A stretch of 64,000 nucleotides of DNA from Babylonia areolata. Its lineage: Eukaryota; Mollusca; Gastropoda; Neogastropoda; Buccinidae. The notes beneath the pieces were generated by a model. It did not search any database and was not told the origin of the DNA. It worked only from the letters and a program-made list of their open reading frames with translations. Positions 1 through 12,137 of this stretch are shown piece after piece. Positions within the stretch are counted from its first letter, which is position 1, and every line of letters begins with the position of its first letter. The position numbers and the translations under genes were made by a program. The stretch spans positions 33,056,301-33,120,300 of the forward strand of contig NC_134880.1 in NCBI RefSeq assembly GCF_041734735.1, given 5' to 3'.

Positions 1-1560
1 TTAGAAACAGGTCAGTAATTCTTTAGTGAGTCCGGATCGAGACTGGGTATTTTGAGCAGTGGCCGTAAGCTAGCAGACTTTAACACAATGGGAAAGGAGC
101 CAGACAGAAGAGAGTTGTTAATAACAGAAGTGATGTGTGGAAGAAGTGTGTCAAGGCAGTGGCTGAGGAAGGAAGCGGGAAGAGCGTTAAGTTCACATGT
201 TTTAATGCTTGACTGTCTGATGATTCTCTTGACAGTGTCAACAGAGACAGGCTGGAAAGAGGTGAAGGGGTGCCAAAGAAAGGTGGGTCAGGAAAGACGG
301 AGGCGGCGACAGAATGAGAGACGAGAATCTGACGGAGGTCCAGGATCTTACTGGTGAAGAAATTTGCAAATGCTTGAGGAAGTTGGGAGGGCGGTATGTT
401 GGTGGGAAGGGGAGAGGGGTCGGATTTGCGAAGGAGTTTGTTGGTGATAGTATATAACATTTTGGAGGTGGCACATGCAGCAATTTTGGCATTATGATAT
501 TCAGTTATAGCAGCGTGTACTAAATTGTTCACAGTTTTGTTAGCAATCTGAAATATTTGTTTGTGAATGGTGAGGCTCATTTTCAGCCACTGTCGTGCGG
601 CTCTGCAACGCTCTCGCTTTGCTTCCAGCAACTGACGGCCAACGTCGGAGAACCACGGTGATGGCGGGCGCTGGGAGACCCTGCGTCTGGTGGCAGGGGT
701 GTACTGGTCCAGCGGGCCAGCCAGCAGCTGGTTGAGGTCATCGGCAGATACAGGGGGACAGGCCGCCAGCCTGGCCTGGAGGTCCTTGTTAAAGGCGGCC
801 AAGTCGACGCCAGCTAGATTCCTCGCCAGCACGTAGACCTGGCGAGGAGGGGGTCTCAACAGGTACGGCTGACACTGAAGGCACACATGTTAAGAGGGCA
901 GGGTGTGGCTAACGGTCAGGGACTTTAGTATGGTCAGGTCAGCCCTGTACACGACCCAGTCCAATGTATGGCCATGCCGGTGTGTGGAGACACGGACAGC
1001 TTGGACCACACCAAAAGAGTCGAGGAGGTCGATAAGTTTGGCAGTTTGAGTACTACTGGGCACATCGCAGCGGAAGTTCAAATCTCCCACAATCATGTAG
1101 GAGCCTTTGCGGGAGCTGCAATAGGCCAGCAACTCGGGAACTCGTCAATGAACATTGAGTCCTTCAGATGGTTTTTGGCACTGGGGGGCGGGCGGTAAAG
1201 GGTGAGGTGGTGAAAGGTGTGGTAGGGAAGGGTGAGGGTGAGCCGGACAAGTTTGAATGAGGGGTGAAGAAAGGCGAAATCAGTGGTGGTGGAGATGAAG
1301 GGGGTATGGGAGTCAGCGACGATGACAGCAATGCCGCCACCACGGGTGGAGCCAGGAGGAGCGAGGTCTCTGTACTTTCCCAGTGGGGAGAAACCAGGTC
1401 TCACTGACTATGAAAATGTCAACGTCTTGGTCGTAGATAAAATAGTTTATAGCAGAGCGTTTTTCTTTATTTGTGCCTAAGGCCGGGGCGTTGTTCACCG
1501 CAAAGTTGAGGGAGGTGGTGCGAGAATGGAGCTGCCTAATAGGCATGGTCGAAATGCGGT
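1..1560 (-). mobile_element. L2-like LINE fragment (EN, linker, start of RT), cut by window edge
   Basis: Read on the minus strand from about 1560 down. An apurinic-type endonuclease comes first: the stretch DIFIVSETWF lies near 1420, then GGGIAVIV, then GDLNFR and GHTLDWVV near 960-1090. A linker follows at about 890-350 and then the first RT block (RPLLK, LKNY.PVS) near 1-60. The pattern GDLN...LLDSFG...HTLDWV is typical of the L2/CR1 group. The reading frame changes several times (near 1090, 890 and 240), so this copy is dead. The rest of RT lies outside the window. The 5' end is lost at the TGTC/TC/AC microsatellite. The L2 assignment is by recalled motif pattern only. Confidence 0.75.
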
Positions 1561-1658
1561 TCAGGATGTTGGGGTTGGCACCCGATGATGTGGGACCAAA
1601 GCATCGCGGACCGTTGATACACATATACATGCCACACTCACACATACAGAACAAGCTC

Positions 1659-1660
<2 letters not shown>

Positions 1661-1741
<81 letters not shown>

Positions 1742-1782
1742 CACACACAAACTTACGCACACACACAAGCACACACGCACTG

Positions 1783-1846
<64 letters not shown>

Positions 1847-1880
1847 TCTCAGTCACACACATACACACACACACACTCTG

Positions 1881-1915
<35 letters not shown>

Positions 1916-1916
1916 T
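1661..1916. repeat. Compound microsatellite (TGTC)n-(TC)n-(AC)n
   Basis: Consecutive TGTC, TC and AC tracts with short interruptions. They sit where the 5' part of the L2-like element stops. Confidence 0.95.
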
Positions 1917-2428
1917 ATCACTTACAGTACACACACAAACACACACAGCAACGCTGATGCACGAGCGTGCACAAACACAGACGCATATACATGTGCACGT
2001 GTACTACAGACTGACCCTAATCAATTATTATCATTTTTCTCTTGTCAGAAGGGAAGTTCGCCTCGTTTTTCTTGTTCAGTTAAGTTTTCCATGTGCCAGA
2101 GAAAAGTGAGAACAACTTGTTTCACATTCACGTCAACGCTTGTGACAGGCTCTCATGTTTCACCACTTGAGATAAGTGCAGGTTTCGTGAGGCCTTGCGA
2201 GGGATCCAAATAGACAGTGGTTTCCTTCCATCCTGTAACCACAGTAAGAAAAAGGGCCAGAGCACCTATGGAGAGCCCAAGAGCGCGAACTGCTCTGACT
2301 GGCTGGCCAGATGAGGTCCAGTCGGGTTTGAATGGAAGTGGATGAGGAGAAGTTGACCGCTTTATTGTACGTTTCTTGAAAGAACTAGGATTTCATATGA
2401 CTGGGCATTTTAGAGATTAATAATCGCT

Positions 2429-2430
<2 letters not shown>
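1917..2430. other. No recognised feature
   Basis: AC-poor single-copy-looking DNA. No coding pattern or repeat was recognised on either strand. Confidence 0.5.

Positions 2431-2499
<69 letters not shown>
2431..2499. repeat. (AC)n microsatellite
   Basis: Nearly pure CA repeat of about 34 units. The following 2500-2860 shows no recognised gene. Confidence 0.95.
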
Positions 2500-2862
2500 T
2501 TCGTATGTTATGTAGTTGAAGTATTAGAAGCATAATTTTTATGATTAAAAGTAATTGTCTTCTCATATATTTCAAATGGTCTGGTACTGTTCGAGGTAGG
2601 TATCGCTGTGCATGTAACACAGGGATGTATTCAAAGCTGATATGTAGATTGACCAATTCTTTATATATTACCTTTTTTCTCAAGAGCCAGAGAGTTCATG
2701 TGCGGTTGTCAATCGCTGATAAGTGACCGCGTTACTTTCAGTGGTTCTGTTTCGATGTTGTATGTGGTTCGAAGATGGTTTTGGACATGGACCTGAGAGT
2801 GTGATATACAGAAAAACGGATTTGAGGTTCTCTGTGCCCCAGAGTGAATTTTTTGCTTGAAC

Positions 2863-2966
2863 CCCCCCCCCCCCCCCCCCCCGCTCCCCCCTCCCCCGGC
2901 ATTTTCTGAAGAGCTGCATGCTGCAGCCTTTTCGTGACCAATGAAAGTTTTGCTTCAAGGTAAGGT

Positions 2967-3040
<74 letters not shown>
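2863..3040. repeat. Poly-C, (AC)n and (AT)n tracts
   Basis: A run of about 20 C, then CCCTCCCCC, then (AC)n from 2969 and (AT)n from 3015. The long C homopolymer is unusual and prone to assembly error. Confidence 0.9.
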
Positions 3041-3043
<3 letters not shown>

Positions 3044-3317
3044 CAATCAGACGATTGCAATGGGAAATCATTTACAACTTAGTCTTTTGTGAAGGACCAT
3101 GACTCTCAAACTAGGAGGCAAAATTGCACTGGCTATTAGTGTTGCAGCCTTGAGGGCTAGTTGGCCTTCCGGGGAACCATCCCAAGGCCGACTTTCCTAA
3201 AACCCTCTTCGCCGAAAGAGTGGGGATGTAACTTGGGCACTTGGACACTCTTCACTATAATCAAAATCTAGCCCAGATAGTCGGGACAGCAGTTGCCTCC
3301 TCTGCTGTTCTATAGCG

Positions 3318-3318
<1 letters not shown>

Positions 3319-3358
<40 letters not shown>

Positions 3359-3405
3359 GTGTGTGTGTGTGTGTGTGGAGAGAGAGAGGGAGAGAGAGAG
3401 AGAGA
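3319..3405. repeat. (GT)n-(GA)n microsatellite
   Basis: GT repeat followed by GAGAGAGG units. Confidence 0.9.
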
Positions 3406-3590
3406 TGTATCTAATGTGATTACTTAGTGTACTTGCATTAGGATTCTTTCATCCCCGTTATTCTTTTTTGTTGGTAAGCTGAGCTACAAAATTCAGGATA
3501 AATAATTCTTTCTGTGATGGTAGGCAAGCATGGCCTGCTGTGCCGCGGCTAGGCGTTTATGTGCTGTTCCAATTAATCAGAATCAAAAAT

Positions 3591-3657
3591 ATGTTTTTAG
3601 ATAATCAACAAAATATGTATTTAGATAATCAACAAAATATGTTTTTAGATAATCAAG
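3591..3657 (+). repeat. 24-bp tandem repeat, about 2.8 copies
   Basis: The unit starts ATGTTTTTAGATAATCAAC and repeats at 3591, 3615 and 3639. The middle copy differs by one base. Confidence 0.85.
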
Positions 3658-3976
3658 GCAAAGAACAAACACGACTGAACGATTGCAGCACTTTCCGTTT
3701 TGTGGGACAGGTTCGTATCGAGTTTCAATAAGGGCCTGACGAAGACTGATGCATGAATTTTGTTGTAATCATTCTGACGGACTGTTTGTATGTCTCAGTG
3801 TTATCTGCTTCTCTTTCTGTGGTGCTATAATATCTTCTGTCCCCATATCTGTATGCGTTGGCCATGGCATTTGTATCTCTGCATGTGCCAGCGTACTTCG
3901 TGTGTGAGTCGGCGCAGTTTTTTCGCAGTTTAATTGTGTTTGTTCTTTCCTCCTAAAATTAGAAAGAATACAAAAT

Positions 3977-5037
3977 GAAGCTATGAGGCTGATCCTTGGA
4001 ACAACAAAAGACACGCCCACAGAAACCATGCGATACCTGCTTGACCTTCCTTCAGTGAAGGCCAGAAACAAGTTAGAACAGGTCAAGACCTACTTCAAAG
4101 CATTAGAAAACCCTCAAAACCCACTGCATGACGCAGTCAAAGAACCAAAAGGCAGCCGTCTAGGACGAGGAAGATCATGGATGGGACAAGCAGAAGACAC
4201 AATCCAGCTAGTATGCCGACTACAAGACCTGAAAGAAACAAAAGAATGGGAGAAAACCCCCGAAAACCTCAACCATCTATTCAACACAGCCATTTCACCC
4301 ACTCTAGGAAGACATTGTCGGGAATGGCCAGAGGGCAAAACTGATGCGGAAGTGAAGCTACTCATAAAAGAAAACAGTAAAGAAGAGGACATCATCATAT
4401 ACACAGATGGCTCAGTCACCAAAGACCAATCTGGTTCGGGATTTACTGCGAAACAAAATGGAAAAACAATTTGGGAAGAGAATGCTGCCTGCAAAGTCAC
4501 AACCTCCAGACTAGTCAACGATGGAAGTTGAAGCTGCGACACATGCCCTCCAGTGGCTATCGTCCATCCATACGCCCGGAAACCAACATGCCATGATTCT
4601 AACCGACTCAATGAACCTCATACAGAAAATTTGAAAACGGAATGGGAAGCCCAGAGTGGCATAAGGCAATGCGCAACTTTCAGATTAAAAAACTCACATG
4701 GTCATACTGCCCGGGACATGCAGGTGTTAAGGGAAATGAGCGAGCTGACAGACTTGCTGGTAACGCAACACCAACGAGCGGCCTACATCTAGGAAAATCG
4801 GAAATCCTCAGAAAAGTCAAAGAATATCAAAAAGAACAGGTACAAGGCCATCACACCATCGATCGCCTCAAAGAAATAAAAGCAGAGAGAGGGAACGGCC
4901 ACAAGTCTAACATGAAAGGTAGAGCACGATGCTTTGCAAATCAAACAAATATCGGCATCATTTCCAAACCAACATTGCGCAAATTTCTTCAAAACGGAAC
5001 AGAGTCTCTGTGGGCTTTTCCAAATACAATAGACTGA
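3977..5037 (+). pseudogene. LINE2 RT thumb and RNase H remnant
   Basis: The first frame (3983-4531) gives RLILGTTKDTPTETMRYLLD and the start of RNase H (IIYTDGSVTKDQSG, catalytic Asp in YTDGS). A short shift near 4515-4530 breaks the frame just before the segment that carries the second acidic residue (MEVEAATHALQWL). A third frame (4642-5037) holds PGHAGVKGNERADRLAG, the His/Asp end of RNase H, and the conserved C-terminus ending FPNTID. The intact counterpart is the 873-residue ORF at 20550-23171. Confidence 0.85.
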
Positions 5038-5481
5038 GCAACACACTAGACGCCACGTTCTTGGCATCAGAGATCTTTTCCCATCCCTCTTGCGGCCAAT
5101 CAGTGGCAGCCTCTGTTTGTGTGTGTATGTGTGTGTTTGTGTGTATGTGTGGGTCTGTGCTTTTGAGTGCGTTTGTGAATGCGCGAGAGTGTAAGTGCAC
5201 ACAAGTGTCAGGAGAGTTCTGTGCATGTGTGTGTGTGTGTGTGTGTATGCGAGGGGAGGTGGGAGTGTGGCGGGGAGGTGGGGTAGAGGATGAGGTATGT
5301 GAGTGTATGCATGCCTACACTGTGGGAGCAACAGGATATTGGAACGTATATATATATATATATATATATATCTATATATATATATATATATCTTTGTATA
5401 TATGTGTGTGGGGTTGGGGGTGGGAGATATGGGCGTATGTGTGTGTGCTTGCACAAGTAAGTGTTCATCTCTGTGAGTGTG

Positions 5482-5532
<51 letters not shown>

Positions 5533-5600
5533 CGTGGAAGCTGCGATACGTAGACTAGAAATGAGTGTGTGGAGGAGAGGGGTAGAGGAGGTGCAAGGTA

Positions 5601-5637
<37 letters not shown>

Positions 5638-5976
5638 TGTGTGTTGGAGCTCATGTACGTTTGTATGTATTTGACCATGCTTTCATATCTGTGAAACTGC
5701 ATGTTTGGTGCATATCTGTTATGCATGTGTGGGTGTATGTGTGAATGTGTGTTTTCATGTTTTACATTTATTTGCTTATTTATCACCATTGTTGTCTTAT
5801 TTATTTATTTATTTATTTTTATTATTATCATTTTATTAGTATTAGTAGTACTACTACCTTTTTCTATATTATAATTATTATTTATTTATTTATATAAGCT
5901 TATCTATTATTTATTCCCCCGTTTTTTTGTTGTTGTTGTTTTTTGTTTTTGTTTTTTTGTTTTGTTTTGTTTTTTT

Positions 5977-6101
5977 CTCAAGGCCTGGCTAAGCGCGTTG
6001 GGTTACGCTGCTGGTCAGGCATCTGCTTGGCAGATGTGGTGTAGCGTATATGGTTTTGTCCGAACGCAGTGACGCCTCCTTGAGCTACTGAAACTGAAAC
6101 T
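5977..6101 (+). repeat. LINE2 3'-terminal structured module (SINE-like), copy 1
   Basis: About 125 bp running from CTCAAGGCCTGGC to CCTCCTTGAG and a short CTGAAA-type tail. The ends CTCAAGG and CCTTGAG are complementary and could close a stem. Inside, CATCTG-CTTGG-CAGATG forms a hairpin. An A-box-like TAAGCGCGTTGGG is present. The same module ends the copies at 19547-19674 (inverted) and 51031-51155. Confidence 0.85.
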
Positions 6102-6263
6102 CTTTCTTCACTTTGACGTCTTTTCACTTGGAGTGATACCACACGGAAGTGCTTATGCGCACATTTTTCACTGTGAATTTGGCGTTGTCACAGAGTAGTG
6201 CCACCCATTTTTCCCTGCCTGCATTTTCGTTTGTTGCCCTATTAAAGTGATATTTTGAGCAGA

Positions 6264-6265
<2 letters not shown>

Positions 6266-6325
<60 letters not shown>
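6266..6325. repeat. (GT)n microsatellite
   Basis: Pure GT tract of about 29 units. The following 6330-6800 shows no recognised gene. Confidence 0.95.
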
Positions 6326-6327
<2 letters not shown>

Positions 6328-6800
6328 CATCTCTGCATGTGGTATAGAAAGTAAACTAAAGGGATCATTGATGATACAGAAAATAAGATAAATAAGATAA
6401 AACTAGCTGTCATCTTCAAACTTATGGAGACGTAACAAATGGGTGAGGGTAATAAATCTGGTACAATTACAAGTTTGATATTTAGAACAAGAGGAAAACC
6501 TTCATGGCTCATGTAGGATTCATTGTGAACTAAGGCAAGAAGAACAAAACCGAAAACGCGTCAGAAGGTTGGGGCGATTCAATTCATTTATCAGCTCACC
6601 ATGTGAAAGGAGTGTCAGTCAAGCCGAAAGTTGTGATCTTGAAACAGAACAATTCCATCAAAAGCAGCTCACGTCGATCTGCATTTTATTGTTTTACGAT
6701 TGTATTATAGACTTATCAAAGTTTCAAAATTTCCCTGTCTTTATCACGACTTTCTGGCTTCGGTAAATCGCAGTAAATACCCATATGCTTATGCACACTC

Positions 6801-6802
<2 letters not shown>

Positions 6803-6837
<35 letters not shown>

Positions 6838-6882
6838 GCACGCACGCACGCACGCACACACGCACGCACGCACGCACGCACG

Positions 6883-6949
<67 letters not shown>
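6803..6949. repeat. (AC)n with (ACGC)n core
   Basis: CA tract, then GCAC units, then CA again. Confidence 0.95.
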
Positions 6950-7589
6950 ATAACATTGAATCTGACAGGGTAAGAAGAAGAGACTGCCAGGAGGGTTGAG
7001 TCTCTGTACGCGAATTACGACAGGATGTTATCGCACCTTCTCGGAAAAAAGAAAAGACTCACCAAGCGACGAGCAAGCATGTTGCTGCTTAATTAAGAAA
7101 TCAGCAGGGGTGATAATCGATCCGAGATATTCACTACCAACAGGATTAGACATGCGAAACTTTTGTTCCACCGTGTTGCAACAGATATGTCTACCAAACG
7201 ATTGACGGTAAATGTGCATCTGTGTACTGAGGGCAACGTTGGGAGTTCGTAATGCAATGCAAAAGTCAAGAGAAAAGAGGAACTCCGTAATAACTGAACC
7301 TTCAGCGAATACCGCAAGACGGGTATTGTGTAATTTGCAGCGTGTAGAAGCTGGCATTGCTTGTACGTGTGGGGAAGACGTGGTAACAATAGCAAAAAGC
7401 TACGTAAGTACTTTAGTGTCGCACCTTGAAATAACAAAAAAACCGAAACAATAAATCTTTAATTCCTGACTTTTCTTGATCCTATTCCAAACAAATTAAA
7501 AATAAACGACAGTGACGACTGAATCTGGGACGGTACAAATGCGATTATCAACAGTACATGTAGAATAAATACTCTTGTCAATTTTCTAT
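6950..7589. other. No recognised feature
   Basis: Open frames here are short and lack family motifs. It could be flanking sequence of the Gypsy fossil, such as a decayed terminal repeat, but no pair was found. Confidence 0.4.
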
Positions 7590-8325
7590 AGAAAACGCAG
7601 AAGGGAAGTAAAACGAGGAAAAGTAAGTGCTAACATAGACGGGTTTAACGCGGTGAGTGAGTTTGTTTCCTGCGAGTACGAGCTTGTGAATGTGAAAATC
7701 ACGAATGAGGTGATCAGGAATGTGTGATTCAGGCTGCCAGTGCCGAAGGACATACACATCAGTTGGCAGTACTTGTGTGATATAGCATGGACCGTCATAT
7801 TTCTGCTGCAGTTTACCTGAAATGGCAAATGACGTTTGTGTGAATTCTGCACGAACACCTGCTGATCTGTAAATTGAGGTTGACTGGTTTTCTTGTCATA
7901 CTTGTAACGCTGCTGAGCTTTGAGAATGTTATCATTGACTGATTTTGATGAGGCCAGCAGTGACAAGGAGGCAGGAAGGTCATTTGAGCGTAAGGCAGTA
8001 TCAATGGGGAGTCTACACTCATGTTTTAAGAGAATGAAAAAGGGTTAGAACAGGATGGACTCTGTTAACGGCACAGTGCGTAGTGCTGCTGCAATGCTTG
8101 GAAGGAGAGAAGGCCAGGTCAGTGGGTTTGTATCACACTGTGCTCTGATTGACTGAGCAATAATAGCGTTAGTGCGCTCACGTGTGGCGTTAGTCTGGTG
8201 GTGATAGCTGCTTGTGTGCAAACGGGTGATCTGAAATATCTTGCACACTTCTGTCACTATTTTAGGCAGGAAGTTCTGTCCTCTGTCCGATAACAGCTGA
8301 TCGGGCGCACCATCTGTGTTCCCAT
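7590..8325 (-). mobile_element. Ty3/Gypsy LTR element fossil, integrase 3' part
   Basis: Read on the minus strand, the region encodes the end of a Gypsy integrase: an LSDRGQNF-type core motif, a TSSYH.QTNA...ERTN block and then a C-terminal chromodomain-like tail region. Only this part of pol is present and no LTR pair was found, so it is an isolated piece. It is broken, with roughly three to five breaks, and looks older than the Gypsy element at 33446-37953. Confidence 0.75.
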
Positions 8326-8405
8326 AGATCTATGTTCCCCCATTTTGCGTTATTCCCTTGGGTATATGTTCCCCCGGATCTATATCTCCCTGGTCTATTT
8401 TACCA
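8325..8405. repeat. Degenerate short repeat with GTTCCCCC
   Basis: GTTCCC recurs with a spacing of about 20-30 bp (8330-8380), next to ATCTAT words. It looks like a decayed minisatellite. Confidence 0.4.
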
Positions 8406-8451
8406 CAGGTCCAGAACCACGCTGGCCACTATATCTCATGTAATATTAGTA

Positions 8452-8454
<3 letters not shown>

Positions 8455-8487
<33 letters not shown>
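8455..8487. repeat. (TA)n microsatellite
   Basis: Pure TA tract. Confidence 0.95.
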
Positions 8488-8489
<2 letters not shown>

Positions 8490-8497
8490 GGTTTGAC

Positions 8498-8932
8498 TAC
8501 TGATCACTACTGGCAGCTGCTGACCATAACTGACCACTGGTCACTGCTGACTGCTACTTACCACCAATGACCACTACCAATCACTACTGACCGTTGACCA
8601 ATACTGACCACCTCCAACCAAAACTGACCACTGACAATCACTGACCACTAATGACCACTACCAATGACTACAGACGACTGACAACTACTGACTGATAACC
8701 ACTACTGACTACCTGTAACCACTACTGAGCACTGACCACTACTGACAACTGACCACCACTAAGCGCTAACCACTACTGACCACCGCTGACCGCTACTACT
8801 GCCCACTGCTGACCACTGGTCACCGCTGAACATTATGGCGATTGGCCACTGCTGATCACTGACCATTAATTACCACTGACAACCACTGCTGACTACCATT
8901 GACCACTGCTGACCACCACTGACCATGGCTGG
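8498..8932 (+). repeat. Degenerate satellite built on CTGACCACTA-like words
   Basis: About 430 bp made of drifting copies of a roughly 9-12-bp word (TGACCACTACTGACC, GACCACTGCTGACC). Spacing varies and no higher-order unit was seen. The strand is strongly skewed to A and C. There is no coding potential. Confidence 0.8.
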
Positions 8933-9400
8933 GGGAATAAAGAAATAGTCACTGACCAGTACAGTGGGTTGTGTGGATGACAGCAGATTGCAATGGCCAA
9001 AATGCGCATGCAACCAATGTGGGTTTTGCGCGACAGAATTGTGTGGCCAGGTTGTGCCGCACGGTGACGGAAAAAATGGGCTTGGGCATTGTGTTTCTTT
9101 TTAGTATCATTATGATCAGATATTTCCTTATTACAGAAGGATGATCAATATTGTCTTATAGCCTGTGCAATGACCTTTTCTTTTCAATATGGTTCTCCTG
9201 TGACTAATTTTTCAGCTATTTTTGCAGCTTCACAGTTTGGTGGTGTCCACAAAATATTTCCTGAATGCTTCTTTAAGTGATTTATATTTTGGTATTGATA
9301 CGTCGGCAGCTTGTAAAATGTTGTCGGTAAAGTTGGAATATGATCTATCTGTTCTACACGTTGCTGTACACGTTGTGGCTACAGCTGCCAGATCATGAAC
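8933..9400. other. No recognised feature
   Basis: No motif-bearing frame or repeat recognised. Confidence 0.4.
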
Positions 9401-9419
9401 TCTCTCGTACTAAACTAAC

Positions 9420-10618
9420 ACAGTACAGGAGGGAAGAAAAGCCCCAAAGCGATGAAGAAGAATTGGAATGACTCAAGATTTCTTACTATACTCAGGCAGC
9501 TTCACAAAGGCTAGATTGGGCAGGTGAAATGTAAAAACGACCTGTCCGACTCCTTTCCCACTGAAAATGGTGTCAAATAAGGAAGTGTGCTCGCTCCCAC
9601 CCTCTTTGTGATCTGCTTCAATATGATGCTCAGAGGAGCAAAATTAGAATACAATTACATGAAATTACGAGCTGATAGCAGTGTTTTTCACCCAGGCTCG
9701 AACAAAGGCAATGACACCTCACTGAACCTCCCCACCTGAGGTCACCATTCTTGGTTCCCGGACAACACGACTGAACATTTTACACACCAGAGAAGCGTTA
9801 TTTTACAACATGCGTTAGTTGCCAAGGATGTAGACAGCCGGCTCGTTACAGCCAACAGTATCATTGGGCATTTACAGAAACGTGTTTGGCAGAACCACTC
9901 CCCATGTTTTACAATCAGAGTGCAGGTGTACCGAGTTGTGATCACTCCCACACTCCTTTGCGGGTCTGAAGCATAGGTCCTCTACAGGAGACAAAAATAA
10001 CACACCTGGAGCGTCTCCACCAGTGTTGTCTGTGCTCTATCATATGGATCAAGTGGCAGGATCATTCTCATACAATAAGGTCGTGAAGAAGGTGCTCAGT
10101 GTGATCTTATGAGCATCAAGGCCATGCTGCTATTTAGGTTCGCTTGTATGGTCACGTCTCGGGCACGAAAGGACTCCAGATGTCCAAGAAGATCTTGTAT
10201 AGAGAGTTCTCTCAGAGTAAACGGCACTGTGGGGCGACATGCACACAGTTCAAAGACCAGTTGAAATATCTGATCACACTGGTCAGCATCGATCACGGTG
10301 ACTGGAACCAGCTGGCGTCTGACAGGAACAGCTAGAGAAAAACCATCAGTGCTGTGACTAACTTTGAAGAGTCCAAGAGGGAAGCTGTGGAGGAAAGGGG
10401 AAGAAGAAGAAAGGAGGCAGCCTTCTACGGGTCCACTCCATACCTGCCCTTCCTGCTCAAGAATCTGCAGATCAATAATTGGTTTACACAGTCATCAGAA
10501 AGCATGCCACCATGGTAGAAGATCTTCCCTTGATGTTCTTCTGCAAAGAAACTGCTATTATCATCAAATGCAGTTATACGCTACATAAATCCCCCTCCAA
10601 AGCCATCATCATCATCTC
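9420..10618 (+). mobile_element. RTE-type LINE relic (RTE-F)
   Basis: Scattered frames on the plus strand match the back half of an RTE element: GSVLAPTLFVICFNMML near 9580-9630, a VYRVVITPTLLCGSEA-type block near 9930, and a C-terminal CPSC...IIGLHSH zinc-like motif near 10450-10510. Many stops and shifts make it an old copy. It ends in a CATCATCATC tract near 10600-10615, tail to tail with the next RTE. Confidence 0.65.
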
Positions 10619-10621
10619 CAT

Positions 10622-11764
10622 GATACTAAGTAAGTAAGTAGGCCTCCTTCGGTCATGGCTGACCATGGATAGAGTATATCCACCCTAATGTCTAATTGGG
10701 CTGTCTGCTTGGGCCAAGCAGCGTCGCCTGTGACTGTAGAGACCGATGCGAGAGAGACAGTCTCTGTCGCAGTGGTCACATGTGTAAGCTGATGCTGGTC
10801 TGTTGGCTGCCGTCCCTTTTCTGCGAGCTCGTTTTTCTGCTGCGGCGGCTGACAGTTTGTCCTCACCAATCCGTAGCTGATTCTTGAGAGTGCTTCTCCA
10901 GCTGTTGCGGTCATCTGCAAGGTCCTCCTATGATTCAGTGTTGATCTCAAGCGCCTTCATGTCACGTTTTCAAACGTCTTTGTATCTCAGCTGTGAGCGG
11001 CCGATGCTTCTCTGCCCCGTGGCGGGCTCTCCATAAAGGATGTCTTTTGGGATGCGACCATCTTCCATGCGGCAAATGTGGCCCAGCCAGCGCAACCGAC
11101 GCTGTCTCAGCATGGTATATATGGTCGGGAGGCCAGCGCGAGTGAGGACTTCGGTGTTTGTCACCTTGTCTTGCCAGGAGATGCCGAATATGCGCCGTAG
11201 GCTTCTCAGGTGGAAGGTAATGAGCCTTTTCTCCTGACGAGCACGTGTGGTCCACGCCTCACTGCCATACAGCAAAGTGCTGAGGACGCAGGCGTTGTAT
11301 ACAGCCATCTTTGTCTTCGTGGTCAGCTTGGGACTTGGCCACACTCTTTGTGTGAGGCGGGCTAGCGTTGTGGCTGCCTTCCTGATCCTCTTGTCGATCT
11401 CGGTGTCAAGGGAGAGGTTGTCGGTGATGGTAGACCCAAGGTAAGTGAATTGATGGATGGCTTCAAGCTCATAGTCATCAAAGGTGATGGCTGGTGGAGA
11501 TGGCGTGTCTTGGCCTAGGACGTTTGTCTTCTTGAGACTGATGGTCAGACCGAAATCTTTGCAGGCCTGGGAGAAGCGGTCCATTAGTGACTGCAAGTCC
11601 CGCTTGGTGTAGGTCACAACTGCGGCATCGTCAGCAAACAGCATGTCTTTGATGAGAGCTTCGCTGACTTTTGTCCTTGCTCTAAGGCGGGCGAGATTGA
11701 AGAGCCTGCCATCTGATCTGGTCCACAGGTAGATCCCTTCTTGCACTGTTCTGTCCACGTTCAT
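10622..11764 (-). mobile_element. RTE-type LINE fragment (RTE-A)
   Basis: The minus-strand frame 11764-10970 carries the RT core (MLFADDAAVV, catalytic Asp pair), YLGSTI, LLYGSEAWTT, and GHICRMEDGRIPK. A frame change near 10970 leads into the C-terminal part with a CDHCDRDCLSRIGL-type motif near 10740. The 3' end is a short TACT-type tail at 10626-10637. The 5' half (endonuclease and fingers) is missing, as in 5' truncation. The RTE label rests on recalled motif order. Confidence 0.8.
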
Positions 11765-11859
11765 CCGAAAGTGTCAGCAGACGTCATTAGGCGGGTGATA
11801 CAGAAGCAGGAGAGTGCGTGCCCAGAGTCATGGTGACCTCAACAGTTGCCGCCTCAGCA

Positions 11860-12137
11860 AGTACCTACCCACCCTCTTCCAGAAGTCTCTTGACTTCAGC
11901 TTGATCCCCCGGTCTGGAAAACGTCTGAAATTGTCCCCGTCCCCAAGAAGCCCTTTCCCCCCACCCCTTCAGTCATGAATGACTATTGCCCCGTAGCCCC
12001 AACATCCATCATTTTTAAATGTTTTGAACTCTGGTCATCCAGCGTTTGTTGGAGGCCACTCGCCCCCACCAATATCCCCTGCAGTTCGCGTACCTCCCCA
12101 ACCACAGTACAGATGACGCCATCATGGCGATCTTTCA
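11860..12137 (+). mobile_element. CR1-group LINE RT scrap
   Basis: The plus strand gives PVWKTSEIVPVPKK, NDYCPVAPTSIIFKCFE and a FAYLPNHSTDDAI-like block in shifting frames, which are RT blocks 1-2 of CR1/Rex1-like LINEs. The scrap stops at the SINE starting at 12138. Confidence 0.6.

Larger units (their letters stand above)
3951..6101 (+). mobile_element. LINE2 copy 1, RNase H-bearing LINE, 5'-truncated
   Basis: Collinear with the full-length LINE2 at 19547-24450 on the other strand. It starts inside the RT thumb (CTCCTAAAATTAGAAAG at 3951) and runs to the 3' terminus at 6101. It carries the end of RT, the RNase H domain, a 930-bp GT-rich 3' untranslated region (5037-5976) and the conserved 125-bp terminal module. 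5' truncation is normal for LINEs copied by target-primed reverse transcription. Differences from the full copy include a frameshift in RNase H near 4520, so the copy is dead. No clear target-site duplication was seen beyond a short CTTTC match. Confidence 0.9.

Noticed and set aside
1473-2213. Long frames across CA, TC and TGTC repeats (poly His-Thr or Val-Cys proteins)
   Set aside because: They are translations of microsatellites. The same happens at 5208-5789, 6700-6999, 39159-39787 and elsewhere.
3110-3315. A short SINE or MITE next to (GT)n
   Set aside because: No second copy in the window, no boxes and no inverted ends.
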